This document shows, one piece after another, positions 11,405 to 22,203 of a DNA stretch of 64,000 bases (position 1 is its first letter; every line of letters starts with the position of its first letter). Origin of the DNA: Henckelia pumila (lineage: Eukaryota; Streptophyta; Magnoliopsida; Lamiales; Gesneriaceae); assembly GCF_033568475.1 (NCBI RefSeq), contig NC_133123.1, forward strand, positions 154,395,753-154,459,752. Reading direction: 5' to 3'. The notes under the pieces were generated by a model, which had not been told where the DNA came from, made no database searches, and worked only from the letters and a program-made list of their open reading frames with translations. Position numbers and translations under genes: made by a program.

Positions 11405-13297
11405 TGAAAGAGTGGGTGCCCGATTAGCCAACTTGTGGCTAAGGGCTTTGATGACTCTATATGTAAACAATCTTTATTTAATATAATTTACACTTTTATC
11501 ATGGCATTTACTTTATCTTTCTTCATATTGTTATATTGTGATATACTATTGTTGTTTAGATGAAGACCTTGAATATACTAGAGTGCATGTAAGATGTGAT
11601 AGTACATGGGGATGACTATCATGAAACACATCTTATAATTACTGTATATTCTAAACAGTTCCTAGTCAATTGAGTCGTCCGCAAATAAGGATAAGGATCG
11701 CTCGAGATTGAGACTAGCATTTGTGATGCCAAGTACCACGTTTAATTGGTAATGGACATGGAGATGTTCAAAGCATGGAAATGGATATTCATATGATGAA
11801 TGATCGAACTACCCTATCCGGACTTTCCAAGTGGTTATCACTTATCGAGTGGATAAAGGCGGCGGTTTTGGTTGTACACCATTAGTCCTTACTACTTGAA
11901 ACATCATTGAGACTCTATATGCTAGTACTGTACTTTGACTCGTTTACCGACTCTATTGGGGTCATCAGGTGTCAGGATTGGGTACAGTTACGACACATAT
12001 AGGATTCGATGCTTTGTTGTCAAGGATTCACCACATACCTGCGAGTGTGGATATCCTATGCGATCTGAGGAGATATTAGTGTGACGAATCTCTGGCCAGA
12101 GTACATGATGTGTTTTAGGTTACTCGGTTTCCTAGTAGCACATGCGATGTCACTATTTGATCTTCAAGATGCATTGCATAGTTATCGAATCTCGAACGAC
12201 TCTCGATGCACCAATGGTTGTTGATTCGATCGAGATATATGGATGAAGGGACCGTACTGTATGCTAACCAAAACCTACTGGTTCTTGCAGGCACTATAAG
12301 TGATACCTAGGGAATCATGGGGCAATGTTGCTAGGCGCTCTTACCATGATTCGATGGGTAAGTCGAAAATTGTTGTTTCGATTCACAAGGAGTTGTGAGC
12401 CCACGGCTAGCTGTATCCCTGAACCATTGAGGGTCACACAAGTAATAGATTACTAAACCCCGTTGAGATAGTTAAATTTAAAGAGTTAAATTTAATGAAA
12501 GAGAAGTTGGACTTCTTAACTAAAGGGAGTGAAATTTTCTAAAATGACATATGGATGGGCATTTTTGGAAATCACTGAATTCGGATTCAAAAAAATTATC
12601 TTGACTTTAAAAGATGCAAAAATGGTTTCTGTGCACATTGGTGAAATCAGTTTATCAATCGGAGTCATGATGAATTTTATATTAATTTCTATAATAACAG
12701 GCTTGGCTTGTTGGGCTTAAGTTATGGATTATGGGCCCTAAGGAGTTAGAGTCCTAATATAATTATAACTTAATCTAGTCTAGAAATTATCTATAAATAT
12801 AGGTGTAGTGTTCGAAAATTGCATGCATTCCATCCTTGAAATTTTCGAAAATCACTTATAATATTCTAAGGGAATTTTCGAAATTCTTTTCTCCTTTTTG
12901 AGATAATTCAGGCTGTGATTTTTGTGAAAAATTACATTCTGAATTGACAGATCAAATCTGTTTATTCTCTTCAATAAATATCTGATTGATTTCTAGTGCA
13001 ATCAATCAGAAGGTTTTAGTTTTTCTGTTCGTGGACCTAATTCCGGAGATTGATCGAGCAAGTCATCGGTTCCCGGGATTTACAAGAAGAGCAAATTAAT
13101 TCTGTTGGAGTCCATAATCAAGCCTTTGCTTGAAGAGGTAAAAATATTAATTGTGTTTTATTTTTACTTGCAACAATTTTAATCGTTAGGATTTGATACC
13201 CACGATATGGAATCGTTCCATATCACAAAACAAAATTTTTAAACTTCCGCTGCTTTGGGTATCACATCCGTTTGATCAGAGAACACGTGTTCCAACA
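11405..13297 (+). mobile_element. Solo LTR (copia-type, 1893 bp) nested in gag of element B
   Basis: Begins TGAAAGAGTGGGTGCCC and ends GTGTTCCAACA. It is flanked by the target duplication CTCTG at 11400-11404 and 13298-13302. Excision restores the gag frame across the junction. A TATAAATA box at 12792-12799 gives plus orientation, with about 1.4 kb of U3 and 0.5 kb of R-U5. No internal domain remains, so LTR-LTR recombination is the simplest origin. The short open frame at 12529-12720 is not coding. Confidence 0.9.
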
Positions 13298-13302
13298 CTC
13301 TG

Positions 13303-14890
13303 CTAGTGTTCCAATTGCAATTCCAAAGGAAAAACCAATTCCATTGAAGGCACAAGCTCCTGTTCAGAGGAAAAAGCAAAGGAAGCGTAGGTTTGTTTGT
13401 CATTACTATCACAAGCAAGGTCACATCAAGCCTTACTGTTTCAAACTCAGGTATGACTATATGTGCTGGAATTCCAGGCAAGAGCTGTCATCAGTGTTGC
13501 CAACACTGAACCAGAACACTGCCAGTAAGAAAAATTTTGAGAAAAAGGTTTGGGTACCAAAAGCTAAATCTAGTTGTAATGTCGTTTATACTTCCTTGAA
13601 AACTAATGTTGCAGGTCATTGGTACTTCGACAGTGGCAGTTCACGCCACATGACAGGATTAAAGAAGTATCTTTCTGACTATGTTGAACAGGATAAAAGA
13701 AAAGTGACATATGGAGGAGGAGCCAATGGAAAGATTGTTGGAAAAGGAACTTTGAATGTAGAAGGACTGCCTAAGCTTCACAATGTTCTACATGTTGAAG
13801 GATTAAATGCTAATCTTATTAGCATTAGTCAACTTTGTGATGATGATCTTTATGTTAAATTTGATAAGAATTTATGTCAAGTATTTGATAAGAGTAATTC
13901 GTGTGTTTTGACAGGGTCTAGATCATCGGACAACTGTTATCAACTTGGAGAGGAACTTGCTTGCAAATTCACCAAGGTTGATAAATTGAATTTATGGCAT
14001 CAAAAGTTGGGACATGCCAACTTCAAAGCATTGAAGAAACTGAGCCAGTATGATGTTATACGTGGGATGCCAAATTTAACTTCTGGAGTTCCATATGTGT
14101 GTGAAGACTGTCAAAAAGGTAAGCAAATTCGTGTGTCACATCCAGTGTTACAACACTGTGGGACAACAAGATGTCTTGAACTCCTACACATGGACTTAAT
14201 AGGACCTATGGAGGTTGAAAGTTGTGGAGGTAAGAGGTATTCATTTGTGTGTGTTGATGAATTTTCAAGGTACTCATGGGTAAGTTTTTTAAGAGAAAAG
14301 TCTGAAACTTTCGATGCCTTCAAAAAATTGATAAAGCAGATACTAATCTGTTTGCTTTGAAGGTTATCAGGATTCGAACTGACCATGGTAAGGAATTTAA
14401 AAACTCATTGTTTGATCAATTCTGTGAAAAGGAAGATATATCACATGAATATTCAGCACCTAAGACACCTCAGCAGAATGGCATTGCCGAAAGGAAAAAC
14501 AGAACCCTCCAAAAGATGGCAAGGGTTATGTTAAGCTCCAAAAATATTGTAAAAAGATTTTGGGCTGAGGCTTTAAATACTGCATGTCACATATCCAATA
14601 GGGTATATTTAAGGAAAGGTTCTACTATGACATCCTATGGAATTCTCATGGGAAAGAGGTCTAACCTTAAATATTTTCATATTTTTGGATGCATATGTTA
14701 TGTTTTAAATGACAGGATGCAGTTGGCTAAGTTTGATTCAAAAAGCGATAAGTGTTTATTTCTGAGATATGCTTTGAATAGTCGAGCTTATCGTGTGTTT
14801 AACTTGAGAACTAGAATTATCATTGAATCTATTTATGTGGTATTTGATGATTATGCTGATCTGAAGGGGAAAACAATTGAAGACAATATT
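13303..14890 (+). pseudogene. Pol of element B, part 1 (protease, integrase)
   Basis: Protease with the active site DSGSS near 13630 (WYFDSGSSRHMTG). GAG-pre-integrase domain with LWHQKLGHANF near 13995 and the CX2C pair VCEDCQKGKQ near 14100. Integrase core has HMDLIGP near 14190, TDHGKEF near 14380 and QNGIAERKNRT near 14475, giving the D-D-E triad. A frame change is needed near 14360. The frame is cut at 14890 by the gypsy element and resumes at 24877 after both nested insertions. Confidence 0.9.
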
Positions 14891-14948
14891 TGTAGTAGCC
14901 CGTACCCTAATTGAGTAATTAAAGGATTAATGCTAATTAATTGAATTG

Positions 14949-15230
14949 GGTATCGGACGGATCGAAAGCTCCGAAGGCACGATCGGAAGCTCCGAACAGG
15001 ATCGGAAGCTCCGATGAGCGATCGGAGGCACCGATGTTATTACGTCAGGCATGACGTGTGGTTGGATCGGAAGCTCCGATCAGGACCGGAAGCTCCGATC
15101 ACCCCTATCCGGAGTCAACTAGTGATATTTTGACACGTGGCAGATCAGGATCTTCGGAAGCTCCGATGGCAGGATCGGACGTTCCGATCGAGGTTCGGAC
15201 GTTCTGATCAAGGATCGGAAGTTTCGATCG
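14949..15230 (+). promoter_or_regulatory. Array of ten odd palindromes in the gypsy LTR U3
   Basis: Variants of ATCGGAAGCTCCGAT occur near 14960, 14981, 15001, 15019, 15065, 15082, 15152, 15174, 15192 and 15212. The six-base arms ATCGGA/TCCGAT are kept while the three-base centre varies (AGC, CGT, and GGC with one arm change). They end just before the TATA box, which suggests an enhancer array. Confidence 0.75.
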
Positions 15231-15235
15231 TTGTC

Positions 15236-15243
15236 TATAAATA
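15236..15243 (+). promoter_or_regulatory. TATA box of the gypsy 5' LTR
   Basis: TATAAATA directly follows the palindrome array; the same box is at 21199-21206 in the 3' LTR. Confidence 0.75.
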
Positions 15244-16235
15244 GAAGGCCGAGACTTCACTTTCATTTGCCAATTCCGAGTTCTCCTTTCCTTTCTAGTC
15301 CTTTTGGAGCTGTTCTAGTCTTCTTAGGCTTGGTCCGGAGGTCGGCGAGGCGTTCGGTAGTCGTAGCGGAGTTGTGCCCAAGTTCTGGAGGCATCGACAT
15401 CAAAGGGCTAACGACGGAGGAAGGTATAGCTTTTGCTTCCTATAAATATTTAGGAGTATGCAATAGCTTAGTTAAGGCTTTTAGAGCACTTTGATGATAG
15501 TAGTATCATTTGGCAGTGTAGAGCAGACTATAGGCGTGGACCTAGAGTTGGTAGAGCTTGCGCTATTTTGAGGTACTAAAGTACTGTTCGAGATATCCTG
15601 ACTGAGTATGCATGTATTATGTGACTGCATGATTTATATGTCATGATATTATGCTGCATTCATTTGCATCTTGTTGTATCTCTTTCGAGATGTCTGTTAG
15701 TAGGGTTGTACCATATCCTGTTAGTGGATGGACTTCCATCAATTTGGGTCCGGCATATCCACGGTTATCTCGGTATGGGAGCCACCTCCTGAAGCGACGG
15801 CACAGCGTGCTACATACTAGGGCCCGGTCTGTCTCTGTTATCTGATCCTTGACCTCGAGTCTATAGGGAGTTCACTTTGCATGCATGTATACTCATACTC
15901 TCGCACTGAGCGTTTTATGCTCACGTCTCGTACTCTGTATTTTCTGGACACCCTATTCCATGGGGCAGGTTTGCGATTGGACGAGGAGGGTGGATCCAGG
16001 AGGGGCTAGTCGGCGGTTGGCCGGCTGGAGCTTCGCTTAGGTTTTATTACTGTTGTTTGGGTTTATATAGCTATTCGATTTGGTTGTATATTATTGGATA
16101 AATTACAGATTCCTTTTCTTGGGATTGTATAATGTTTTTGGTTTCCGCAGTTTTATTTTGATATCTGTTTTATTAAGTTAATTGCATGCCTAAGTTCTGT
16201 TTAGTAGGTGATCCGGGTAAGGGTCACTACATTTA

Positions 16236-16247
16236 TGGTATCAGAGC
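16236..16247 (+). promoter_or_regulatory. Primer-binding site of the gypsy element
   Basis: TGGTATCAGAGC, a perfect initiator Met-tRNA primer site, lies four bases after the 5' LTR. Confidence 0.92.
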
Positions 16248-16296
16248 ATGCAAAAGATTTCTTGGGATTTAGTCTCATCTTGAGGTATTTTTGTAG

Positions 16297-19200
16297 ATGT
16301 CAAATCGTGACGACCAGAGTTCTCATGGCAGTGTTGGTGGGCGTTGGGGTGATGCCGACCGGGAACCTTGTCGAGAACGGCGTCATCGTCACCATGACGA
16401 CGAGCGTTTCACTGTGCGTCGATTCTTAGCTATGGGTCCTAAGCCCTTAGTTGGAGGTGAGTCTCCGGAGGATGCGGAGAACTGGTTAGACCGCATGGAG
16501 ACGACTTTTCAGACTTTCCAATGCACCGATGAGCAGAAGGTGGAGACCCTGGGCTATCTTCTGGATGGGCGTGCGCGCAGGTGGTGGAGGTTTACTTCTG
16601 CACCTTTTGTTGCGGCGAGAGGAGTGGCCACCTGGGCCGAGTTCCGCACAGCTTTCCAAAAGCGGTATTTTCCTCCTGCACTCCGTCAGTCGAAGGCGGG
16701 CGAGCTACTGAGTCTGCGATAGGGAGCCATGTCTATTGATGAGTATCAGCAGAGGTTCTTTGATCTGCTATCCTATTGCCCCGAGATTGCCGATAGCTCA
16801 GAGATGAAGTATAATCTGTTCCTTCAGGGCCTTAACCCTGAGATCCATGACCGTGTGGCGGTTGGAGACGACATGTCCTACGAGGGTTTGGTGAGCCGTT
16901 GTCACCAGGAGGAGGACAGCATTCGGCGGAACAAGTCTTTCTCTCAGTCGAGACCTGCTAGTTCTTTGGGTCCCCGTGCCCAAACTTTCAAGAAGTCTGG
17001 ATCTTCTTCTTCCTCTGGTTCTGGGGGTGTTGTTCGTTACGATAAGAAAGACAAGTGTGATCACTGTGGGAAGAACCATCCATCCGACAAGTGTCGTAGA
17101 GCTTCTGGAGCTTGTTTCCATTGTGGAGAGACTGGTCATATCCGGAGGGATTGTCCACTGTCTGGGGGAGGCGGTTCTGGTTCTGGTTCTGGTTCAGGAT
17201 CGGGTTCTCAGGCCACCGTACAGCAGAGGTCGCAGGGACAGTCTGCTGGGAGTTCTCATTTGAGGCCACGAGCTTCTGGCCAGGTGTTTGCCCTGAGACA
17301 TGATCAGGATGTGGAGGAGAATGAGAAAGTCATCGCAGGTACATTTCTGCTTTATGGTATACCTGCTCTTGTACTTATTGACACTGGTGCATCTCATTCC
17401 TTCATTTCTGCACGTTTTGTTAAGAGGCATAAGTTACCATGCATTGCACTAGACGTAGTGATGTCTGTTTCTACTCCGACGGGCCAATCTGCTTTGGCTA
17501 AGCGTCTAGTGATGGGTTGCCCTTTAGAGTTCGAAGGGAACATTCTGTTAGCAAATCTCATGGTCCTGGCGATGGACGACTTTGATTGCATTCTGGGAAT
17601 AGATATGTTAACTACCTATCGAGCTTCAGTGGACTGCTATCAGAGATTAGTACGCTTTCATCCAGAAGGGAGTAAGAGTTGGTTTTTCTATGGTGAGGGA
17701 GCGCGACCCCCGATGCCTTTGGTATCAGCTTTGAGAGCCTGTCGAGCTCTAGAGTCTGGCGGGGAAGGCTACCTTATCTATGCAGTTGATTTGTCCGCTG
17801 AGAGTATTGGGATAGAGAGCATTCCTGTTGTGGATGAATTTCCAGATGTATTTCCTGATGAGATTCCGGGTTTTCCTCCTGCTAGGGAAGTCGAGTTTGG
17901 CATAGAGTTGATGCCGGGTACTTCGCCTATTTCTAGAGCACCGTATCGTCTGGCTCCGTCAGAGATGCGTGAGTTGAAGAATCAGCTACAGGATCTTTTA
18001 GACAAGGGGTACATTCGTCCTAGTGTGTCTCCTTGGGGAGCTCCTGTTATCTTCGTGAAGAAGAAGGATGGGTCGATGCGGCTGTGCATTGACTATCGGC
18101 AGCTGAATCGAGTCACTGTAAAGAACAAGTATCCGTTGCCTCGTATTGATGACTTGTTTGACCAGCTGCAGGGCACGTCAGTTTACTCCAAGATTGACTT
18201 GAGATCTGGGTATCATCAGTTGAGAGTCCGTGATCAGGACGTAGCCAAGACTGCATTCCGTACTCGCTATGGGCATTACGAGTTTCTAGTGATGCCATTT
18301 GGTTTGACTAATGCGCCGGCTATATTCATGGATTTGATGAACCGTGTCTTCAGCGAGTATTTGGACAAGTTTGTCGTGGTCTTAATTGACGACATCTTGG
18401 TGTATTCGCGTAATACGGAAGAGCATGTTTCTCACTTGTGGTTGGTACTGCAGACTCTTCGAAATGAGCAGTTGTACGCTAAGCTGAGTAAGTGTGAGTT
18501 CTGGATGGATAGAGTGGTCTTTCTTGGCCATATCATATCCAGTGAGGGGATTTCTGTTGATCCAAGCAAGATTGAAGCAGTACTTAATTGGTCGCGTCCG
18601 ACGACAGTTGCTGAGATCCGTAGTTTTCTGGGTCTAGCAGGGTATTATCGTCGCTTCATTCTGAACTTCTCTCAGTTAGCTCGACCGTTGACGCAGCTTA
18701 CCCGCAAGGGTGTGGATTTTGAGTGGTCCTCCGAGTGTGAGGAGAATTTCCGTGAGCTTCGACGGCGGTTGACTTCTGCGCCGGTGTTGGCATTACCGTC
18801 AGGATCTGGAGGGTATGTAGTTTACACGGATGCTTCTCTTCAGGGGTTAGGTTGTGTCCTAACTCAGAATGGGCATGTGATCGCATACGCTTCTAGACAG
18901 TTGAAGCTTCACGAGGACAACTACCCAGTCCATGACTTGGAGTTAGCAGCCATTGTGTTCGCTTTGAAGATCTGGCGTCATTATCTGTATGGCGAGAAAT
19001 TTGAGATCTTCACCGACCATAAGAGTCTCAAGTATTTGTTCACTCAGGCGGAGTTGAACATGAGGCAGAGACGTTGGATGGACTTGCTTAAGGACTATGA
19101 TTGCGAGATTAAGTACCATCCGGGAGCTGTTAATCTCACCGCTGATGCTTTGAGTCGCAAGGTGCGACTATCCGCACTTCAGACTTGTTCGATGTCTAGT

Positions 19201-20718
19201 GCGATCAGTGACTGTTGTACTTCAGGTTATACCTTCAAGCATAAGAAAGGTATGCAGAGTATCCAGATGTTTGCGATATTATCTGAGCCAGCCTTGTATT
19301 CACGGATCCGAGATGCTCAGATGTCTGATTCGAAGACCCAGCGTTTAGCTCGTCTAGCTAACGAGGGTAGCTCGTCTGGATTTCATTATCAGTCAGATGG
19401 CTTTCTGTGTTTGTCTGGTAGGCTTGTGATTCCGCAGGATAAAGAGTTGCGAGAGGAGATTCTGTCTCAGGCGCATCGCACTAAGTTGAGTATTCATCCT
19501 GGGAGCAACAAGATGTACAAGAATCTCCGTACTCGTTTCTGGTGGAAGGAAATGAAACGCAGTGTTTATCAGTTTGTTTCGAGATGTTTGGTGTGTCAAC
19601 AGGTCAAGGCAGAGCACCGACGACCTGGAGGATTGCTTCACAGTCTGCCTATTCCTGAATGGAAATGGGAGTTTATCACAATGGACTTTGTGACCCATTT
19701 GCCGGTATCCCCGAGGAACTGTGATGCTATCTGGGTTGTGGTGGACCGACTCACCAAGTCAGCGCATTTCATTGCTTATAGCCGAGAGTACTCTGTGGAT
19801 CGCATGGCACGGATGTATATTCAGGAGATCGTCCGACTTCATGGAGTGCCTGTGAGCATTGTCAGTGATCGGGACCCCAGGTTTACTTCTAGATTCTGGG
19901 GGAGTGTTCAGCGTGCGATGGGTACTACTCTCAGTTTGAGTACAGCCTATCTTCCGGAGACTGATGGTCAGTCAGAGCGCACTATCCGTACGTTAGAGGA
20001 TATGCTTAGAGCGTGCGTCATGGATTTTGGTTCAGCCTGGCAGGATCATTTGCCGTTGATCGAGTTCGCTTACAACAACAGCTATCACACTAGTATTGGG
20101 ATGGCACCTTTTGAGGCGTTGTATGGGCGACGTTGTTGTACTCCACTCTTCTGGGAAGAAGTGGGGGAGAGACAGGCTGAGGGACCGGAGTTTATCCAGC
20201 AGGCGATAGGCATTGTTGATCAGATCAAGAAACGGATTAAGACTGCACAGGATCGTCAGGCCAGCTATGCTAATATCAAGCGTAGGCCCTTGCAGTTCGA
20301 GGTCGGGGAGAAAGTGTTTCTGAGAGTGTCACCTTTCCGCAAGATTCTCAGATTTGGCCTTAAGGGCAAGTTGTCTCCCAGATTTATCGGTCCGTTTGAG
20401 ATCTTGGAGAGCATTGGCGATTTGGCTTATCGACTAGCTTTGCCACCGCATCTATCCAGTATTCACGACGTGTTCCACGTATCTCTGTTGCGACGGTATG
20501 TGGCGGATGAATCTCATATTCTGCAGCGGTCTGAGGTTCAGGTAGACAAGGATTTGACTTATGTTGAGAAACCTCTTCGTATCCTGGATTATAAGGATAA
20601 GGTTTTACGGAACAAAGTCATTCCTTTGGTTTTAGTTCAGTGGCAGCGCCGAGGCACTGAGGAAGCTACTTGGGAGCTTGAGGACAGGATGCGTAAAGAT
20701 CATCCTGAGTTGTTTTGA
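16297..20718 (+). CDS. Ty3/gypsy Gag-Pol polyprotein with one in-frame amber codon
   Basis: One frame of 1474 codons broken only by TAG at 16720-16722. Gag runs from [10 protein letters not shown] through the capsid-like [10 protein letters not shown] and [15 protein letters not shown]; relatives have LRQG where this copy has LR-stop-G, so a CAG became TAG. Nucleocapsid has [13 protein letters not shown] and the knuckle [14 protein letters not shown] near 17110. Protease active site is IDTGASHSF near 17380. RT has [26 protein letters not shown] and LIDDILVYS near 18385. RNase H has [10 protein letters not shown] and [10 protein letters not shown]. Integrase has an HHCC finger, then [17 protein letters not shown] and [14 protein letters not shown] for the D-D-E triad, the module [16 protein letters not shown] and a chromodomain-like end with VLVQW and EEATWE. 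Apart from the amber all enzymes look intact. The normal start is ATG at 16297; an internal ATG follows the stop at 16729. Confidence 0.93.
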
Positions 20719-20838
20719 TTTCATTCTTTAAAGTTGTATTCAGTTGCAAACTTTGTAACGTTCGATTTGAATAAAGAATGTTTCTGATTTCTGTATTTGC
20801 ATTCGTTACTTAAGATCTGTTTTCGAGGACGAAATATC

Positions 20839-20853
20839 TTAAGTGGGGGAGAA
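20839..20853 (+). promoter_or_regulatory. Polypurine tract of the gypsy element
   Basis: TTAAGTGGGGGAGAA directly precedes the 3' LTR, the plus-strand priming site for reverse transcription. Confidence 0.85.
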
Positions 20854-22193
20854 TGTAGTAGCCCGTACCCTAATTGAGTAATTAAAGGATTAATGCTAAT
20901 TAATTGAATTGGGTATCGGACGGATCGGAAGCTCCGAAGGCACGATCGAAAGCTCCGAACAGGATCGGAATCTCCGATGAGCGATCGGAGGCACCGATGT
21001 TATTACGTCAGGCATGACGTGTGGTTTGATCGGAAGCTCCGATCAGGACCGGAAGCTCCGATCACCCCTATCCGGAGTCAACTAGTGATATTTTGACACG
21101 TGGCAGATCAGGATCTTCGGAAGCTCCGATGGCAGGATCGGACGTTCCGATCGAGGTTCGGACGTTCCGATCAAGGATCGGAAGTTCCGATCGTTGTCTA
21201 TAAATAGAAGGTCGAGACTTCACTTTCATTTGCCAATTCCGAGTTCTCCTTTCCTTTCTAGTCCTTTTGGAGCTGTTCTAGTCTTCTTAGGCTTGGTCCG
21301 GAGGTCGGCGAGGCGTTCGGTAGTCGTAGCGGAGTTGTGCCCAAGTTCTGGAGGCATCGACATCAAAGGGCTAACGACGGACGAAGGTATAGCTTTTGCT
21401 TCCTATAAATATTTAGGAGTATGCAATAGCTTAGTTAAGGCTTTTAGAGCACTTTGATGATAGTAGTATCATTTGGCAGTGTAGAGCAGACTATAGGCGT
21501 GGACCTAGAGTTGGTAGAGCTTGCGCTGTTTTGAGGTACGAAAGTACTGTTCGAGATATCCTGACTGAGTATGCATGTATTATGTGACTGCATGATTTAT
21601 ATGCCATGATATTATGCTGCATTCATTTGCATCTTGCTGTATCTCTTTCGAGATGTTTGTTAGTAGGGTTGTACCCTATCCTGTTAGTGGATGGACTTCC
21701 ATCGATTTGGGTCCGGCGTATCCACGTTATCTCGGTATGGGAGCCACCTCCTGAAGCGACGGCACAGCGTGCTACATACCAGGGCCCGGTCTGTCTCTGT
21801 TATCTGATCCTTGACCTCGAGTCTATAGGGAGTTCACTTTGCATGCATGTATACTCATACTCTCGCACTGAGCGTTTTATGCTCACGTCTCGTACTCTGT
21901 ATTTTCTGGACACCCTATTCCATAGGGCAGGTTTGCGATTGGACGAGGAGGGTGGATCCAGGAGGGGCTAGTCGGCGGTTGGCCGGCTGGAGCTTCGCTT
22001 AGGTTTTATTACTGTTGTTTGGGTTTATACAGCTATTCGATTTGGTTGTATATTATTGGATAAATTACAGATTCCTTTTCTTGGGATTGTATAATGTTTT
22101 TGGTTTCCGCAGTTTTATTCTGATATCTGTTTTATTAAGTTAATTGCATGCCTAAGTTCTGTTTAGTAGGTGATCCGGGTAAGGGTCACTACA
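20854..22193 (+). repeat. 3' LTR of the gypsy element
   Basis: TGTAGTAGCCCG to GGGTCACTACA, followed by ATATT. It carries the same U3 palindrome array and TATA box as the 5' LTR, with scattered substitutions and one single-base length difference. Confidence 0.95.
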
Positions 22194-22203
22194 ATATTGA
22201 TGA

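Larger units (their letters stand above)
14891..16231 (+). repeat. 5' LTR of the gypsy element
   Basis: TGTAGTAGCCCGTACCC to GGGTCACTACA, near-identical to 20854-22193. U3 has ten copies of an ATCGGA-N3-TCCGAT palindrome, TGACG-type motifs at 15041-15056, a G-box/ABRE-like GACACGTGGC at 15132 and a TATA box at 15236. Short open frames inside it (15231-15494, 15651-15845) recur in both LTRs and are not supported as genes. Confidence 0.95.
14891..22193 (+). mobile_element. Ty3/gypsy chromovirus (Tekay-like), complete, nested in element B
   Basis: 7303 bp with 1341- and 1340-bp LTRs, target duplication ATATT at 14886-14890 and 22194-22198, PBS at 16236, PPT before 20854 and a single gag-pol frame 16297-20718. 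Domain order PR-RT-RH-IN plus a C-terminal chromodomain-like tail defines a chromovirus; long LTRs and this domain layout fit the Tekay/Del branch, which I infer rather than prove. By eye the LTRs differ at about 20 positions (near 1.5%), so it is younger than its host, element B. Confidence 0.95.

Noticed and set aside
12529-12720. 63-codon frame in the copia-type solo LTR
   Set aside because: Short, no domain, and entirely within an LTR defined by matching target duplications.
14949-15230. Regular short repeats that might suggest a CRISPR-like array
   Set aside because: Plant nuclear DNA; spacing is irregular, the units are palindromic boxes inside an LTR promoter, and both LTRs carry the same set.
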